A stretch of 64,000 nt of DNA from Algoriphagus alkaliphilus (GTDB lineage Bacteria; Bacteroidota; Bacteroidia; Cytophagales; Cyclobacteriaceae), in NCBI RefSeq assembly GCF_900103735.1, contig NZ_FMXE01000005.1, forward strand, positions 62,001-126,000, in the 5' to 3' direction. Position 1 is the stretch's first letter. Every line of letters starts with the position of its first letter. Made by a program: the position numbers and the translations under genes. Below, in pieces: positions 17,231-25,637 of this stretch. Under the pieces are notes generated by a model, which searched no databases, was not told where the DNA came from, and saw only the letters and a program-made list of their open reading frames with translations.

Positions 17231-17971
17231 TTAATCGAAAAACTCCCGGACTTTGGGATCAGGGACATTTTGTAAATTTTCATAGGTATCCGAAATGTAA
17301 TTTCTGCCATCAATCAACATAATCACCCGATCCGAGGTCATCCGTATACAGTTCATGTCATGCGAAATGATGATTGACGATGCCTTGTATTTTTCCTGAA
17401 CCTGAAGCATTAACTCGCTTATTTCACGGGCTGTAATCGGGTCAAGCCCTGTGGTCGGTTCATCATAAAGAATTACTTTGGGCTTCAAAATCAAGGTTCT
17501 TGCCAATGCAATCCGCTTGCGCATTCCTCCGGATAATTCGGCAGGCATCATATCTATCGTATGGCCCAGACCCACATCCTCCAAGGCTTCTTTTACTGCC
17601 GATTGCGCATTCAAGTCTCTCATTTCTTTGGTCCAATGTCTTCTTAGCGGAAATTCCAAGTTCTGCCTTACAGTCATGGAATCGTAGAGTGCATTACTTT
17701 GGAAAAGAAAGCCTACCTCCGCTCTTAACTTATCCATCTGATCCTGGTCCAGCTCCCTTATATTTTGGCCCAATACATAGATCTCTCCGGAATCAGGTAC
17801 GATAAGATTAATGATGCATTTGATTAAAACAGACTTTCCACTTCCTGATTTTCCCAAAATAACAAGACTTTCCCCGGGTACCACCTCCATCGAAAAATCT
17901 CTGAGTACATGATTGGAACCAAAAGATTTATTCAGATTTTTCACCTCGATTATGGACTTTATTTTTTCCAT
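17231..17971 (-). CDS. mlaF: ABC transporter ATPase, MlaF-like
   Basis: This 246-aa protein has all ABC motifs: Walker A GKSGSGKS (residues 40-47), signature LSGGMRKR, Walker B VILYDEPTTGLDP and the switch His in IIISHDMN. The DEPTTGLDP/TAREI region and the short length match MlaF/Mkl ATPases rather than uptake importers. It lies between the permease (4-nt gap upstream) and the MCE protein (2-nt gap downstream), so the three form one tight operon. It drives lipid movement at the inner membrane. Confidence 0.92.
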   Translation of the reverse strand: MEKIKSIIEVKNLNKSFGSNHVLRDFSMEVVPGESLVILGKSGSGKSVLIKCIINLIVPDSGEIYVLGQNIRELDQDQMDKLRAEVGFLFQSNALYDSMTVRQNLEFPLRRHWTKEMRDLNAQSAVKEALEDVGLGHTIDMMPAELSGGMRKRIALARTLILKPKVILYDEPTTGLDPITAREISELMLQVQEKYKASSIIISHDMNCIRMTSDRVIMLIDGRNYISDTYENLQNVPDPKVREFFD

Positions 17972-17975
17972 AAGC

Positions 17976-18749
17976 TTAAGTCAGTCCCAACAGATCAGTC
18001 ACCTGCACAGCAATCAGGTCAATAATAAATACAACAAGAGATGCAACGATTACTGCGCTGGTAGCAGATCTTCCCACCCCCTCGGTTCCTTTTTTTGAAT
18101 TATATCCTTTATAGCAGCCTACTATTCCAATTGCAAACCCAAAAAAGAATGTCTTAATGAGTGATGGGATAAAGTCCCCATAGCCAAGGGCTCCAAAGGA
18201 CTGAAGCCAATACAAATGCCAACTGACATTCCCACGAATATTTACTCCCAAATAGCCGCCATAAAGAGAAATGGCTATGGCTAAACTTGAAAGAAGCGGC
18301 ACCATCAGTGTGGATGCCAAGACACGGCTCACTACCAAATACTTAAACGGATTAGTTCCTGAGACCTCCATAGCATCAATCTGCTCTGTGACCCGCATTG
18401 ATCCCAATTCAGCTCCGATACCCGAGCCGATCTTACCGGCACATATTAAAGCCGTGATAACGGGTGCAATTTCCCTAACCAAAGAAACCGAAACCATAGC
18501 AGGTAGCATCGACACAGCTCCAAACTCCAATAAGGTAGGCCTGGACTGAATCGTCATAACCAGCCCCATGATAAATGCCGTAATCCCAACCAGCGTGAGC
18601 GTTTTGAAACCAATCCAGAAACATTGGTTGATAAACTCCTCCCATTCTTGCTTGGGTTTAATCACTTCACTAAAAAAACGACCTGTAAACCGGGCAATCT
18701 CTCCCACCTCTCTGAGAAATTCACTGTCTATTTTAATGAGGTGAATCAT
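17976..18749 (-). CDS. mlaE: ABC transporter permease, MlaE-like
   Basis: The ATG at 18749 gives a 257-aa protein; an upstream in-frame start would add a hydrophobic leader not seen in this family. The MlaE/YrbE fold is clear: an N-terminal amphipathic helix, then about five spans. Conserved segments are GFKTLTLVGITAFIMGLVMTIQ, REIAPVITALICAGKIGSGIGAELGSM, VTEQIDAMEVSGTNP and FFFGFAIGIVGCYKGYNSKKGTEGVG. It is the membrane channel of the MlaEFD lipid system and the first gene of that operon. Confidence 0.92.
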   Translation of the reverse strand: MIHLIKIDSEFLREVGEIARFTGRFFSEVIKPKQEWEEFINQCFWIGFKTLTLVGITAFIMGLVMTIQSRPTLLEFGAVSMLPAMVSVSLVREIAPVITALICAGKIGSGIGAELGSMRVTEQIDAMEVSGTNPFKYLVVSRVLASTLMVPLLSSLAIAISLYGGYLGVNIRGNVSWHLYWLQSFGALGYGDFIPSLIKTFFFGFAIGIVGCYKGYNSKKGTEGVGRSATSAVIVASLVVFIIDLIAVQVTDLLGLT

Positions 18750-19067
18750 ATTTTCTTTTTTTCTTAAAAATGAAAATAGAAAACTCAAAAAACTCTTTGA
18801 GAAATCACCTATTAATATGATACAAATCAGGTTTAAACAAAAACAATAAATCAAATCAAAACCGGAAACTTAATTACCCTAAAATAAAAGCTAAGATTTA
18901 TGGGAGTAGATCTAATCCTTGGCCCAAGGAAATCAGATACTGGTACAATAGAAGACAATAAAAATTCCAATGGCTTTGAAAATGGTATTTCATAAATCGT
19001 AATTCCTTTCCTACTTTCATAAAAATTAAAAAAAAGCCCTCTGCCTCATTTACCCTATTTCAATCAC
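18750..19067. other. divergent intergenic region, nothing firm seen
   Basis: These 318 AT-rich nt separate divergent mlaE and the D-threonine-aldolase-like gene and must hold both promoters. No sequence on either strand matches TAnnTTTG with a correctly spaced TTG. No RNA gene or repeat was recognised. Confidence 0.5.
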
Positions 19068-20174
19068 ATGTCCTATCTCGATCAAATCACTTCCCCTACC
19101 CTTCTAATCAGCGAAAAAATCACTCGGGCCAATATTAAACGAATGGCGGAAAAAGCTGCCCGAAACAACAAGAAACTCGTCCCACACTGGAAAACTGCCC
19201 AATCCCACGAAATTGGAAATTGGGCTAAGGAATATGGAATAAAGGAGGTGACCGCTTCATCAATTAAACAGGCAGAATACCTCTGCGGACAAGGTTGGGA
19301 CAACATCCACATCGCTTTCCCTTTCAATCCTTTGGAAATCCCCCGCTTGAATTTTTTAGCAGCTAATCAGTCGCTTTCTCTTCAACTTGTCAACCCCATC
19401 ACCACACAAAAATTGGTAGAGGGGCTGACCAATCCGGTGGGTTTCTTTATTGAAATCGATGCTGGTTATGGCCGAACAGGCGTTCACATAGCTGACTTTG
19501 GAACTATTGAGAAAATTCTTCGCACAGCCACACAGTCGGACAAATTAAAGTTCAAGGGCTTTTACCTTCACCCGGGTCATACCTATTATACGCCCGACAA
19601 GGCCGGTATTTACGAGCAAAGTCGTCAGGCCCTTCATATGCTCAAAATTAAATATCAAAGCGAATTTCCAGAATTGGTAACTCGCGTAGGTGATACTCCC
19701 GGCTGTGCTGTAACCGAAGATTTTGGTGACATTGATGAACTCGGTCCGGGCAATTTCGTCTTTTTTGACTTGATGCAGGCTGAGTTGGGCAGCTGTACAA
19801 AGGAGGATATCGCTGTATGTCTCGCTGTACCCGTGGTAGATGTCAACTTCGAACGCAAAGAGATTCTTATCCATGGCGGTGGAGTTCACCTAGCCAAAGA
19901 CGTTTTAGTCGATGCCTCCGGGAATAAAAATTTCGGAGAGGTTGTCTATCTGAATGAAACCGGTTGGACTATTCCCTCAGACCGTTCTTACTTGAAAAGC
20001 ATTTCTCAAGAACATGGACTTATAAATGCCAGTGATTCCCTTTTGCAATCTGTGAAAGTTGGTGACTTGCTTGGAGTCCTTCCGGTACACTCCTGCATGA
20101 CGGCAGATTGCATGGGAGAGTATCTGAGTTTGGAAGGAAAAACAATCGATCACTGTGAAGGAAAATCCCAGTGA
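19068..20174 (+). CDS. D-threonine aldolase / D-serine dehydratase-like PLP enzyme
   Basis: This 368-aa fold-type III PLP protein has the alanine-racemase-like TIM barrel first, with PLP lysine K42 in PHWKTAQS. The D-serine-dehydratase-like C-terminal domain has a metal site, H341-S-C343 (PVHSCMTADC). Conserved barrel blocks include FIEIDAGYGRTG and YLHPGHTY. This pattern belongs to the group that contains D-threonine aldolase, D-serine dehydratase DSD1 and related enzymes. It acts on D-amino acids or beta-hydroxy D-amino acids in the cytoplasm; the exact substrate cannot be told. It stands alone and its promoter is not evident. Confidence 0.85.
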   Translation: MSYLDQITSPTLLISEKITRANIKRMAEKAARNNKKLVPHWKTAQSHEIGNWAKEYGIKEVTASSIKQAEYLCGQGWDNIHIAFPFNPLEIPRLNFLAANQSLSLQLVNPITTQKLVEGLTNPVGFFIEIDAGYGRTGVHIADFGTIEKILRTATQSDKLKFKGFYLHPGHTYYTPDKAGIYEQSRQALHMLKIKYQSEFPELVTRVGDTPGCAVTEDFGDIDELGPGNFVFFDLMQAELGSCTKEDIAVCLAVPVVDVNFERKEILIHGGGVHLAKDVLVDASGNKNFGEVVYLNETGWTIPSDRSYLKSISQEHGLINASDSLLQSVKVGDLLGVLPVHSCMTADCMGEYLSLEGKTIDHCEGKSQ

Positions 20175-20260
20175 TCTGTCTACTCCACTCCGCTTTGCAT
20201 AGCCTGACACATTTTACTGCTCAGAGTGATGCGAACTGCCAACAGCTGCCGGTGACTTCC

Positions 20261-20653
20261 TTAAAATCCCCCTCTGATCATATCCGCAATATCAGCGAGC
20301 TCCTCTGAGGTCAACTTCAGCTTTGGTCTGGTAAAATTGATGTCGTCCATCGTTCTCAGAGGAACCAAATGTATGTGTACATGGGGAACCTCCAAGCCAA
20401 TGACTGCAACACCAATTCTTGTACACTTGATTGTCTTGTCCATGGCTTTAGCCACTTTCTGAGCAAAGAGATGAAGACCGGCCAAATCTTCTGGCTCCAT
20501 ATTGAAGATGTAATCCACCTCTTTTTTTGGGACAACCAACACATGCCCTTTGACTAATGGCATGATATCTAAAAAAGAAATAAAATTTTCGTCCTCGGCG
20601 ATGATTTCGGCGGGGATCTCCCTTTTGATGATTTTGGTGAAGATGCTAGCCAT
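20261..20653 (-). CDS. HIT family nucleotide hydrolase/transferase
   Basis: This 130-aa histidine-triad protein has the triad H91-V-H93-I-H95-LVP and the usual N-terminal block IFTKIIKREIPAEII. HIT proteins hydrolyse nucleoside phosphoramidates or similar nucleotide conjugates; the closest general type is HinT/Fhit-like. The ATG at 20653 is chosen over an upstream in-frame start three codons earlier. The start is only 10 nt from the base of the greA terminator, so it is either read through from greA or has a promoter inside greA. Confidence 0.9.
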   Translation of the reverse strand: MASIFTKIIKREIPAEIIAEDENFISFLDIMPLVKGHVLVVPKKEVDYIFNMEPEDLAGLHLFAQKVAKAMDKTIKCTRIGVAVIGLEVPHVHIHLVPLRTMDDINFTRPKLKLTSEELADIADMIRGGF

Positions 20654-20662
20654 ATTTTTCAC

Positions 20663-20687
20663 AAAAAAATCCCGGAAAATCCGGGAT
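20663..20687 (-). terminator. intrinsic terminator after greA
   Basis: On the minus strand an 8-bp stem ATCCCGGA / TCCGGGAT with a 3-nt loop is followed by seven T residues. It starts 7 nt past the greA stop and ends 10 nt before the HIT start. Confidence 0.8.
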
Positions 20688-20693
20688 AAGTAA

Positions 20694-21167
20694 TTAATAA
20701 TTTATGTCTAATATTTCGAACTGTAATTGACCTGCAGGTGCATTGATCGTAGCAATATCGCCGATCATTTTTCCTACCAAACCTTTTCCAAAAGGTGAGG
20801 CCAAAGAAATTTTCCCGGCTTTCAAATCAGCTTCTTCTTCAGATACTAATTTGTAGCTTACAGTCATTCCGTTTTTGACATTCTTGATTTTCACAGTTGA
20901 GAGGATTCCGACTTTAGAGGTATCCATCTGTGAATTGTTAAGGATCCTTGCATTGCCCACGACAGCTTCAAGTTTAGCGATTTTCAGTTCTAAGTGCCCT
21001 TGTGCATCCTTAGCTGCATCGTATTCTGCATTTTCACTAAGGTCACCTTTATCTCTTGCTTCAGCAATTTGCCTGGCAATATCTAGACGGCCTTTACCTT
21101 TCAATTCCTGAAGCTCATCTTTCAATTTCTTGAGCCCCTCTTCAGTGTAATATTGTACTTTTGACAT
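20694..21167 (-). CDS. greA: transcription elongation factor GreA
   Basis: This 157-aa protein is of standard length. The N-terminal coiled coil carries the family tip region IAEARDKGDLSENAEYDAAKDAQG with acidic tip residues Asp/Glu that enter the RNA polymerase secondary channel. The C-terminal FKBP-like domain ends with SPFGKGLVGKMIGDIATINAPAG. GreA stimulates RNA cleavage in backtracked polymerase. The ATG at 21167 starts the standard SKVQYYTEEG front; an upstream TTG/ATG extension lies inside the leader and is rejected. Its promoter is separated from the start by a strong hairpin, suggesting leader control. Confidence 0.95.
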   Translation of the reverse strand: MSKVQYYTEEGLKKLKDELQELKGKGRLDIARQIAEARDKGDLSENAEYDAAKDAQGHLELKIAKLEAVVGNARILNNSQMDTSKVGILSTVKIKNVKNGMTVSYKLVSEEEADLKAGKISLASPFGKGLVGKMIGDIATINAPAGQLQFEILDINY

Positions 21168-21193
21168 AGTTTTATTTCTTTTCAAAAGGCACA

Positions 21194-21239
21194 AAAAACA
21201 AAGTAACGGTCACGTGGTGGAGACCGTTACTTTGTTTTT
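21194..21239 (-). terminator. 18-bp hairpin with U-run in the greA leader (putative attenuator)
   Basis: A perfect 18-bp stem (arms 21194-21211 and 21222-21239) has a 10-nt loop containing CACGTG. On the minus strand six T residues end the stem, the layout of an intrinsic terminator. A well-formed promoter lies upstream of it (21256-21285), so the hairpin is in the greA transcript leader. It could also end transcripts of the dehydrogenase gene whose stop is at 21324. Confidence 0.75.
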
Positions 21240-21255
21240 GCCTTTATTTTACGCC

Positions 21256-21285
21256 CAAAGATAGGAAAGCTTTTTGACAAAGCAA
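21256..21285 (-). promoter_or_regulatory. Bacteroidota promoter of greA
   Basis: The minus strand has TTG (complement of 21283-21285), a 19-nt spacer and TATCTTTG (complement of 21256-21263). Predicted start of the RNA is near 21250, leaving about 10 nt before the leader hairpin. Confidence 0.6.
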
Positions 21286-21323
21286 GTCTTTAAAATTGGT
21301 CCTGCTTTTCAGAAACAAAGATT

Positions 21324-22256
21324 TTATTCACTAAAGGATTTTTTTATTTGCTTCACTAGCACCTTATTTATCTTGTGGTAGGATTCAAAAGTCCAGCCGG
21401 CAATGTGGGGTGAAAAGATCACGTTTTCCCGTTGGGCGAGTTTCTCAAACTCAGCTTTTTGTTCTGAGGTAAGGCGATTGAACTTCTCATTTTCGAGCAC
21501 ATCCAAAACTGCTCCGCGAAGAATTCCTCGGTCCAAAGCAGCGTTTAGAGTTGCGAAACTAACTACTTCTCCCCTTGCTGTATTGATCAGCCAAAACGGC
21601 TTAGCAAAGCTTTCCAACTCTTCCAATGAGAAGAAATTTCGAGTTTCCTTCGTAAGCGGGACATGGATACTCAAAATGTCAACTTCAGACTTCAGATTTT
21701 CCCAAATCACCTCCTGCACTAAATCATTCCCGTAGTCAAATTTGTATTTGTCGTAAGCCAAAATATTAACTCCAAATCCCCTAAGCCGCTTTGAAAATGC
21801 TTTTCCCATATTTCCATAACCCATGACACCAACTGTTTTCTCCATCAGTTCATGTCCACGGTTTCCTTCCCTGTCCCAAATGCCTTTTCTCACTTCAGAA
21901 TCCGCTTTGATCACATTGTTAAAAAGAGCCAATAAGCCTCCGACAGCATGCTCTGCCACAGCGTCTCTATTACCTTTTGCAGCATGAAAAAGTTTCACGC
22001 CCCGCTCCAGCAAATAGTCTAAATCAATCTGATCCAAACCCGCTCCAGCCCTTCCGATAAATTTGAGATTTACAGCCTTTTCCAAAAGCTCCCGATCCAT
22101 CGGTGTTTTGGACCGTATGATCATGCCATCATAATGGGCTACAGAATCGAGGATTTCTTCTCGGGTAATTTTGGGCAAATACATAACCTGATGCCCTTGT
22201 TTTTCGAGCATGGGAATGATGCTCGGGTGCATCTCGTCGATGATCAGAATTTTCAT
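21324..22256 (-). CDS. D-isomer-specific 2-hydroxyacid dehydrogenase
   Basis: This 310-aa protein lacks an ACT domain. It has the NAD motif GVMGYGNMGKAFSKRL, the catalytic Arg in INTARGEVV, and the Glu/His region ending SPHIAGWT. The front KILIIDEMHPSIIPMLEKQGH and RSKTPMDRELLEKA blocks match the phosphoglycerate-dehydrogenase-like branch. Because the window already has a serB-serA fusion with an ACT domain, this paralogue may act on another 2-hydroxyacid. It begins 4 nt after mgtE, so it is the third gene of an rsmA-mgtE operon. Confidence 0.88.
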   Translation of the reverse strand: MKILIIDEMHPSIIPMLEKQGHQVMYLPKITREEILDSVAHYDGMIIRSKTPMDRELLEKAVNLKFIGRAGAGLDQIDLDYLLERGVKLFHAAKGNRDAVAEHAVGGLLALFNNVIKADSEVRKGIWDREGNRGHELMEKTVGVMGYGNMGKAFSKRLRGFGVNILAYDKYKFDYGNDLVQEVIWENLKSEVDILSIHVPLTKETRNFFSLEELESFAKPFWLINTARGEVVSFATLNAALDRGILRGAVLDVLENEKFNRLTSEQKAEFEKLAQRENVIFSPHIAGWTFESYHKINKVLVKQIKKSFSE

Positions 22257-22260
22257 TTTA

Positions 22261-23628
22261 CTACAAACTCAAAAGGGACATTGCAACTAAAAAGTAAACC
22301 GCCAATCCAATCAAATCGTTTGCTGTGGTGATAAAAGGACCCGAGGCCAAGGCCGGATTGATTCCAAATCTATCCAAAACGATGGGGGTGAAAGTCCCCA
22401 TGAATGATGCTAACAATACCACGCAAAACAGCGCAATAGAGATTACCATAGCAAATTTGACCTCATTTCCATAGAACAGTACTACCATTCCGAAAACGAA
22501 AGAGGCAAGCACCAAACCATTGATAATGGCTACCAAAAGGCCCTTCATAAATCTTCGCGAAAGACTGTCATCAAAAGCCGATTTATTTGCCAAAGACTGA
22601 ACCACCAGCGTAGAAGACTGTATTCCCACATTTCCACCGGTAGCTGTAATCAGCGGAATGAAGAACGCCAAGGCCGTGACTTTCGCCAGTCCTGCCTCAA
22701 AAAAACCAATAAACCCCGCTCCCAAAAGTCCACCGATAATTCCTATCATCAACCAGGGAAGCCGCGCTTTGGTCAACTTATACACACTGTCGTATTCATC
22801 GACCTGAGCCGAGATACCTGACATCGCCTGAATATCTTCATCTGCTTCCTCCTGCACAACATCCAGGATGTCATCGACCGTAATTCTTCCCACCAACTTG
22901 TTTTTGGCATTGATCACCGGTACGGATTCCAAGTCGTACTTTCTCATAACTGAAGCCACTTCCTCCTGATCCATATGTACCGGTACCGAGATCACTTCAT
23001 CATCGTAGATATCCTCAATTTTTGTATCAGCGCCAGCCAGGATAATTCTTTTCAATGATACCCGTCCCATCAATTGCTGCCGGTTGTCTACCACATAGAT
23101 GGAGTAGATCTTCTCTACATTTTCAGCCTGACGGCGAATCTCATTAATTGTCTGAACGACATTCCAGTTTTTGTTGGCGCGGATAAATTCCTTGGCCATG
23201 ATACCCCCTGCGGTGTCTTCTTCGTAGCGGAGGAGTTCGAGAACCTGCTCTGATTTGACTTTGTCCTGAAAATCCGAAATAACCTCTTCTCTATCCTTCT
23301 CAGAAAGCAAGTTCAAGATATCAGCTCCATCATCGGAGTCCATCATCTCAATCCAAGCTGCGATTTCGGAGTTTTCAATTTCTCGAAGCACCTTCAGAAG
23401 AGTCACATCATCCAGCTCGATAAGAATGTCTGCTGCAAGTTGGTTTTCCAAAAGCCGTAAAACATACACCGACTCCTGTAGACTCAGCTCATCGAGAATA
23501 GCAGCAATATCTGCCTCATTGACTCCATCGAGAGACTCGCGGATGAAGTCAACATTCCCCTGCTCGATCCCCAATTGGAGACTTTCGAGGTATTCTTTAG
23601 ATAATTCAAATTGCTTAATTGCTTCCAC
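22261..23628 (-). CDS. mgtE: magnesium transporter MgtE
   Basis: This 455-aa protein has the full MgtE layout. An N-terminal helical domain (about 1-130) has LLRLLENQLAADILIELDD-type repeats. Two CBS domains (about 137-255) include YVVDNRQQLMGRVSL and SVPVINAKNKLVGRITVDD. Five spans (about 280-455) include the pore signature ATGGNVGIQSSTLVVQSLA. It is a homodimeric Mg2+ channel gated by cytoplasmic Mg2+ via the CBS and N domains. It overlaps rsmA by 14 nt and precedes the dehydrogenase by 4 nt. Confidence 0.94.
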   Translation of the reverse strand: MEAIKQFELSKEYLESLQLGIEQGNVDFIRESLDGVNEADIAAILDELSLQESVYVLRLLENQLAADILIELDDVTLLKVLREIENSEIAAWIEMMDSDDGADILNLLSEKDREEVISDFQDKVKSEQVLELLRYEEDTAGGIMAKEFIRANKNWNVVQTINEIRRQAENVEKIYSIYVVDNRQQLMGRVSLKRIILAGADTKIEDIYDDEVISVPVHMDQEEVASVMRKYDLESVPVINAKNKLVGRITVDDILDVVQEEADEDIQAMSGISAQVDEYDSVYKLTKARLPWLMIGIIGGLLGAGFIGFFEAGLAKVTALAFFIPLITATGGNVGIQSSTLVVQSLANKSAFDDSLSRRFMKGLLVAIINGLVLASFVFGMVVLFYGNEVKFAMVISIALFCVVLLASFMGTFTPIVLDRFGINPALASGPFITTANDLIGLAVYFLVAMSLLSL

Positions 23629-24400
23629 GACCTTTTTCGATTTGTTGGGTCAAAAACACAAATTCTTCCACGCCCAATTGCTCGGCCCGTTTATCCAAAA
23701 TGGGATTGGAACGGAAATCCTCCGAAAGCTCAAAAGATTTCAGTGCATTTCGAAGCGTTTTTCTCCGGGTACTGAATCCGCCTTTCACCACTTTGAAAAA
23801 GAGCTTTTCGTCGCAGTCCAACTTTTGAACTGAATTTCGTGTGAGACGAATGACCCCCGAATTTACTTTTGGAGGTGGGTTGAAAACTGTCGGAGGCACA
23901 GTAAAGAGGTATTCAATATCGTACCACGCCTGAAGTAAGACAGATAAAATTCCGTAGTCTTTATTTCCCTTGGGAGATGCGATTCGCATGGCGACTTCTT
24001 TTTGAAGCATACAGACGACCTCAGTGACCCGGTCTTTTTCTTCCAAAACTCTGAAAAATATTTGGGAAGAAATATTGTAGGGAAAATTTCCGGCGATCGA
24101 ATACTTCTCCGGAAGGATCCGTGAGGCATCATATTTTAGATAATCGCCTTCGATAATCCTTTCACCAAGCTGAGGATATTTTTTATGCAGGTAGGCAATA
24201 CTTTCCCTATCTATCTCAATGAGATAAAGTTCTTGGGGATTTTTCAGGAGAAAATCAGTCAATACGCCCATGCCAGGACCGATCTCCAACACCTTATTGA
24301 CTCCATCATGACCTTTGACTGCCTGCGCGATACGCTCGGCGATACTCAGATCAGTCAGGAAATGCTGTCCAAGATGCTTTTTAGGTTTGACTTTTTCCAT
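23615..24400 (-). CDS. rsmA: 16S rRNA dimethyladenosine transferase
   Basis: This 261-aa KsgA-type methyltransferase forms dimethyl-A1518/A1519 in 16S rRNA. The start VKPKKHLGQHFL is diagnostic. The SAM motif is VLEIGPGMGVLTDFL and the catalytic motif IV is NFPYNIS. The C-terminal domain (PPPKVNSGVIRL, FSTRRKTLRNAL) is intact. The ATG at 24400 is chosen; a longer frame continues upstream but no family member has that leader. It is the first gene of the rsmA-mgtE-dehydrogenase run and is divergent from pdxA with 105 nt between. Confidence 0.95.
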   Translation of the reverse strand: MEKVKPKKHLGQHFLTDLSIAERIAQAVKGHDGVNKVLEIGPGMGVLTDFLLKNPQELYLIEIDRESIAYLHKKYPQLGERIIEGDYLKYDASRILPEKYSIAGNFPYNISSQIFFRVLEEKDRVTEVVCMLQKEVAMRIASPKGNKDYGILSVLLQAWYDIEYLFTVPPTVFNPPPKVNSGVIRLTRNSVQKLDCDEKLFFKVVKGGFSTRRKTLRNALKSFELSEDFRSNPILDKRAEQLGVEEFVFLTQQIEKGRGSN

Positions 24401-24505
24401 CCTCAGGCTCCGATAAATTTTTATAAATTGCAGGCCTAAAAATAAGGGAATATTCCTAAAGGCACGGGAAATTTGTCCCACCACACCAATACGGCATATC
24501 GTAAC

Positions 24506-25528
24506 ATGAACGCAAAAAAACAAAAACCCATCATTGGAATCAGCATTGGAGACATCAATGGGATCGGAGTAGAAGTAACGCTGAGAGCGCTGGCAGACAA
24601 TCGGGTTTATAAGTCATTTACACCTTTGATTTATGGTCATGGAAAAGTGATCTCGTTCTATCGAAAGCTGATGAGTATGGAGGATTTTAATTTCTCCCAA
24701 ATCCGATCGTTGGATGAAATCCAACACCGAAAGATCAATGTCATCAATGTAATGGAAGAAGCTCCGGAAGTAATTCCCGGAGTGGAAACTGTCGAGGCTG
24801 CAAAAATGGCATTGGAAGCGCTAAGGGCTGCCGTAAATGATCTTAAAGACGGTAAAATCCAAGGATTGGTCACGGCACCTTTGAACAAAAACAATCTTAA
24901 CTCCGAAGATTTTCATTTTATTGGACATACCGAATTCATCACAGAGGCTGTAGGGGCCAAAGAAAGTCTGATGATGATGGTGGATGACACCTTACGCGTT
25001 GCTTTGGTTACAGGGCACTTGCCATTGGCAAAAGTTCCAGAAACCATCACCAAAGAACGAATTCAGAAGAAAGCCAATATTTTTCTCAAAAGCCTTGAAA
25101 ATGATTTTGGAATTAATAAGCCCAAAATCGCCATTCTAGGCCTAAACCCTCATGCAGGAGAAGACGGTCTGCTGGGTGAAGAGGAGGAGAAAATCATCAA
25201 GCCCGCGATCAAGGAGCTAAAAGATCAAAATAAATATGTCTTTGGCCCATATCCTGCCGATGGTTTTTTCGGGATGATGCATCAGCAGAAGTTTGATGGG
25301 GTTTTGGCAATGTATCACGATCAGGGATTGATTCCGTTCAAATCCATTGCTTTCAGTTCAGGCGTCAATTTTACGGCAGGATTACCGGTGATTCGCACCT
25401 CTCCTGACCATGGTACAGCTTATAATATCGCTGGTAAAAACATCGCTGATGAGGGATCCATGAGAGCGGCGCTTCATTTAGCCTCAGATATCATTCAGAT
25501 GCATGAAATAGAAGAAGTAGAAGGCTAA
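24506..25528 (+). CDS. pdxA: 4-hydroxythreonine-4-phosphate dehydrogenase
   Basis: This 340-aa enzyme of the pyridoxal-phosphate pathway has the family start IIGISIGDINGIGVEV. Substrate and metal residues are in FIGHTEFIT and the conserved LNPHAGEDG and MYHDQGLIPFK blocks, with the final TSPDHGTAYNIAGK motif. The ATG at 24506 is used, since the upstream TTG start would add a non-family leader. It stands alone, about 110 nt before the next gene. PdxJ is not in the window. Confidence 0.94.
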   Translation: MNAKKQKPIIGISIGDINGIGVEVTLRALADNRVYKSFTPLIYGHGKVISFYRKLMSMEDFNFSQIRSLDEIQHRKINVINVMEEAPEVIPGVETVEAAKMALEALRAAVNDLKDGKIQGLVTAPLNKNNLNSEDFHFIGHTEFITEAVGAKESLMMMVDDTLRVALVTGHLPLAKVPETITKERIQKKANIFLKSLENDFGINKPKIAILGLNPHAGEDGLLGEEEEKIIKPAIKELKDQNKYVFGPYPADGFFGMMHQQKFDGVLAMYHDQGLIPFKSIAFSSGVNFTAGLPVIRTSPDHGTAYNIAGKNIADEGSMRAALHLASDIIQMHEIEEVEG

Positions 25529-25604
25529 CTTAATTTTATTAAGAAAAAGGGGTAAGAACCAAATATAATTTCAAGTTCTGTTTTAGCTATTTTAAAATTA
25601 TACC

Positions 25605-25612
25605 TACATTTG
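25605..25612 (+). promoter_or_regulatory. -7 element upstream of the DUF177-rpmF operon
   Basis: TACATTTG is an exact TAnnTTTG match that ends 25 nt before the GTG start of the DUF177 gene. The -33 region is AT-rich without a clean TTG. Confidence 0.45.
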
Positions 25613-25637
25613 CGCTCTTAAATCGGGAGGACAAATC

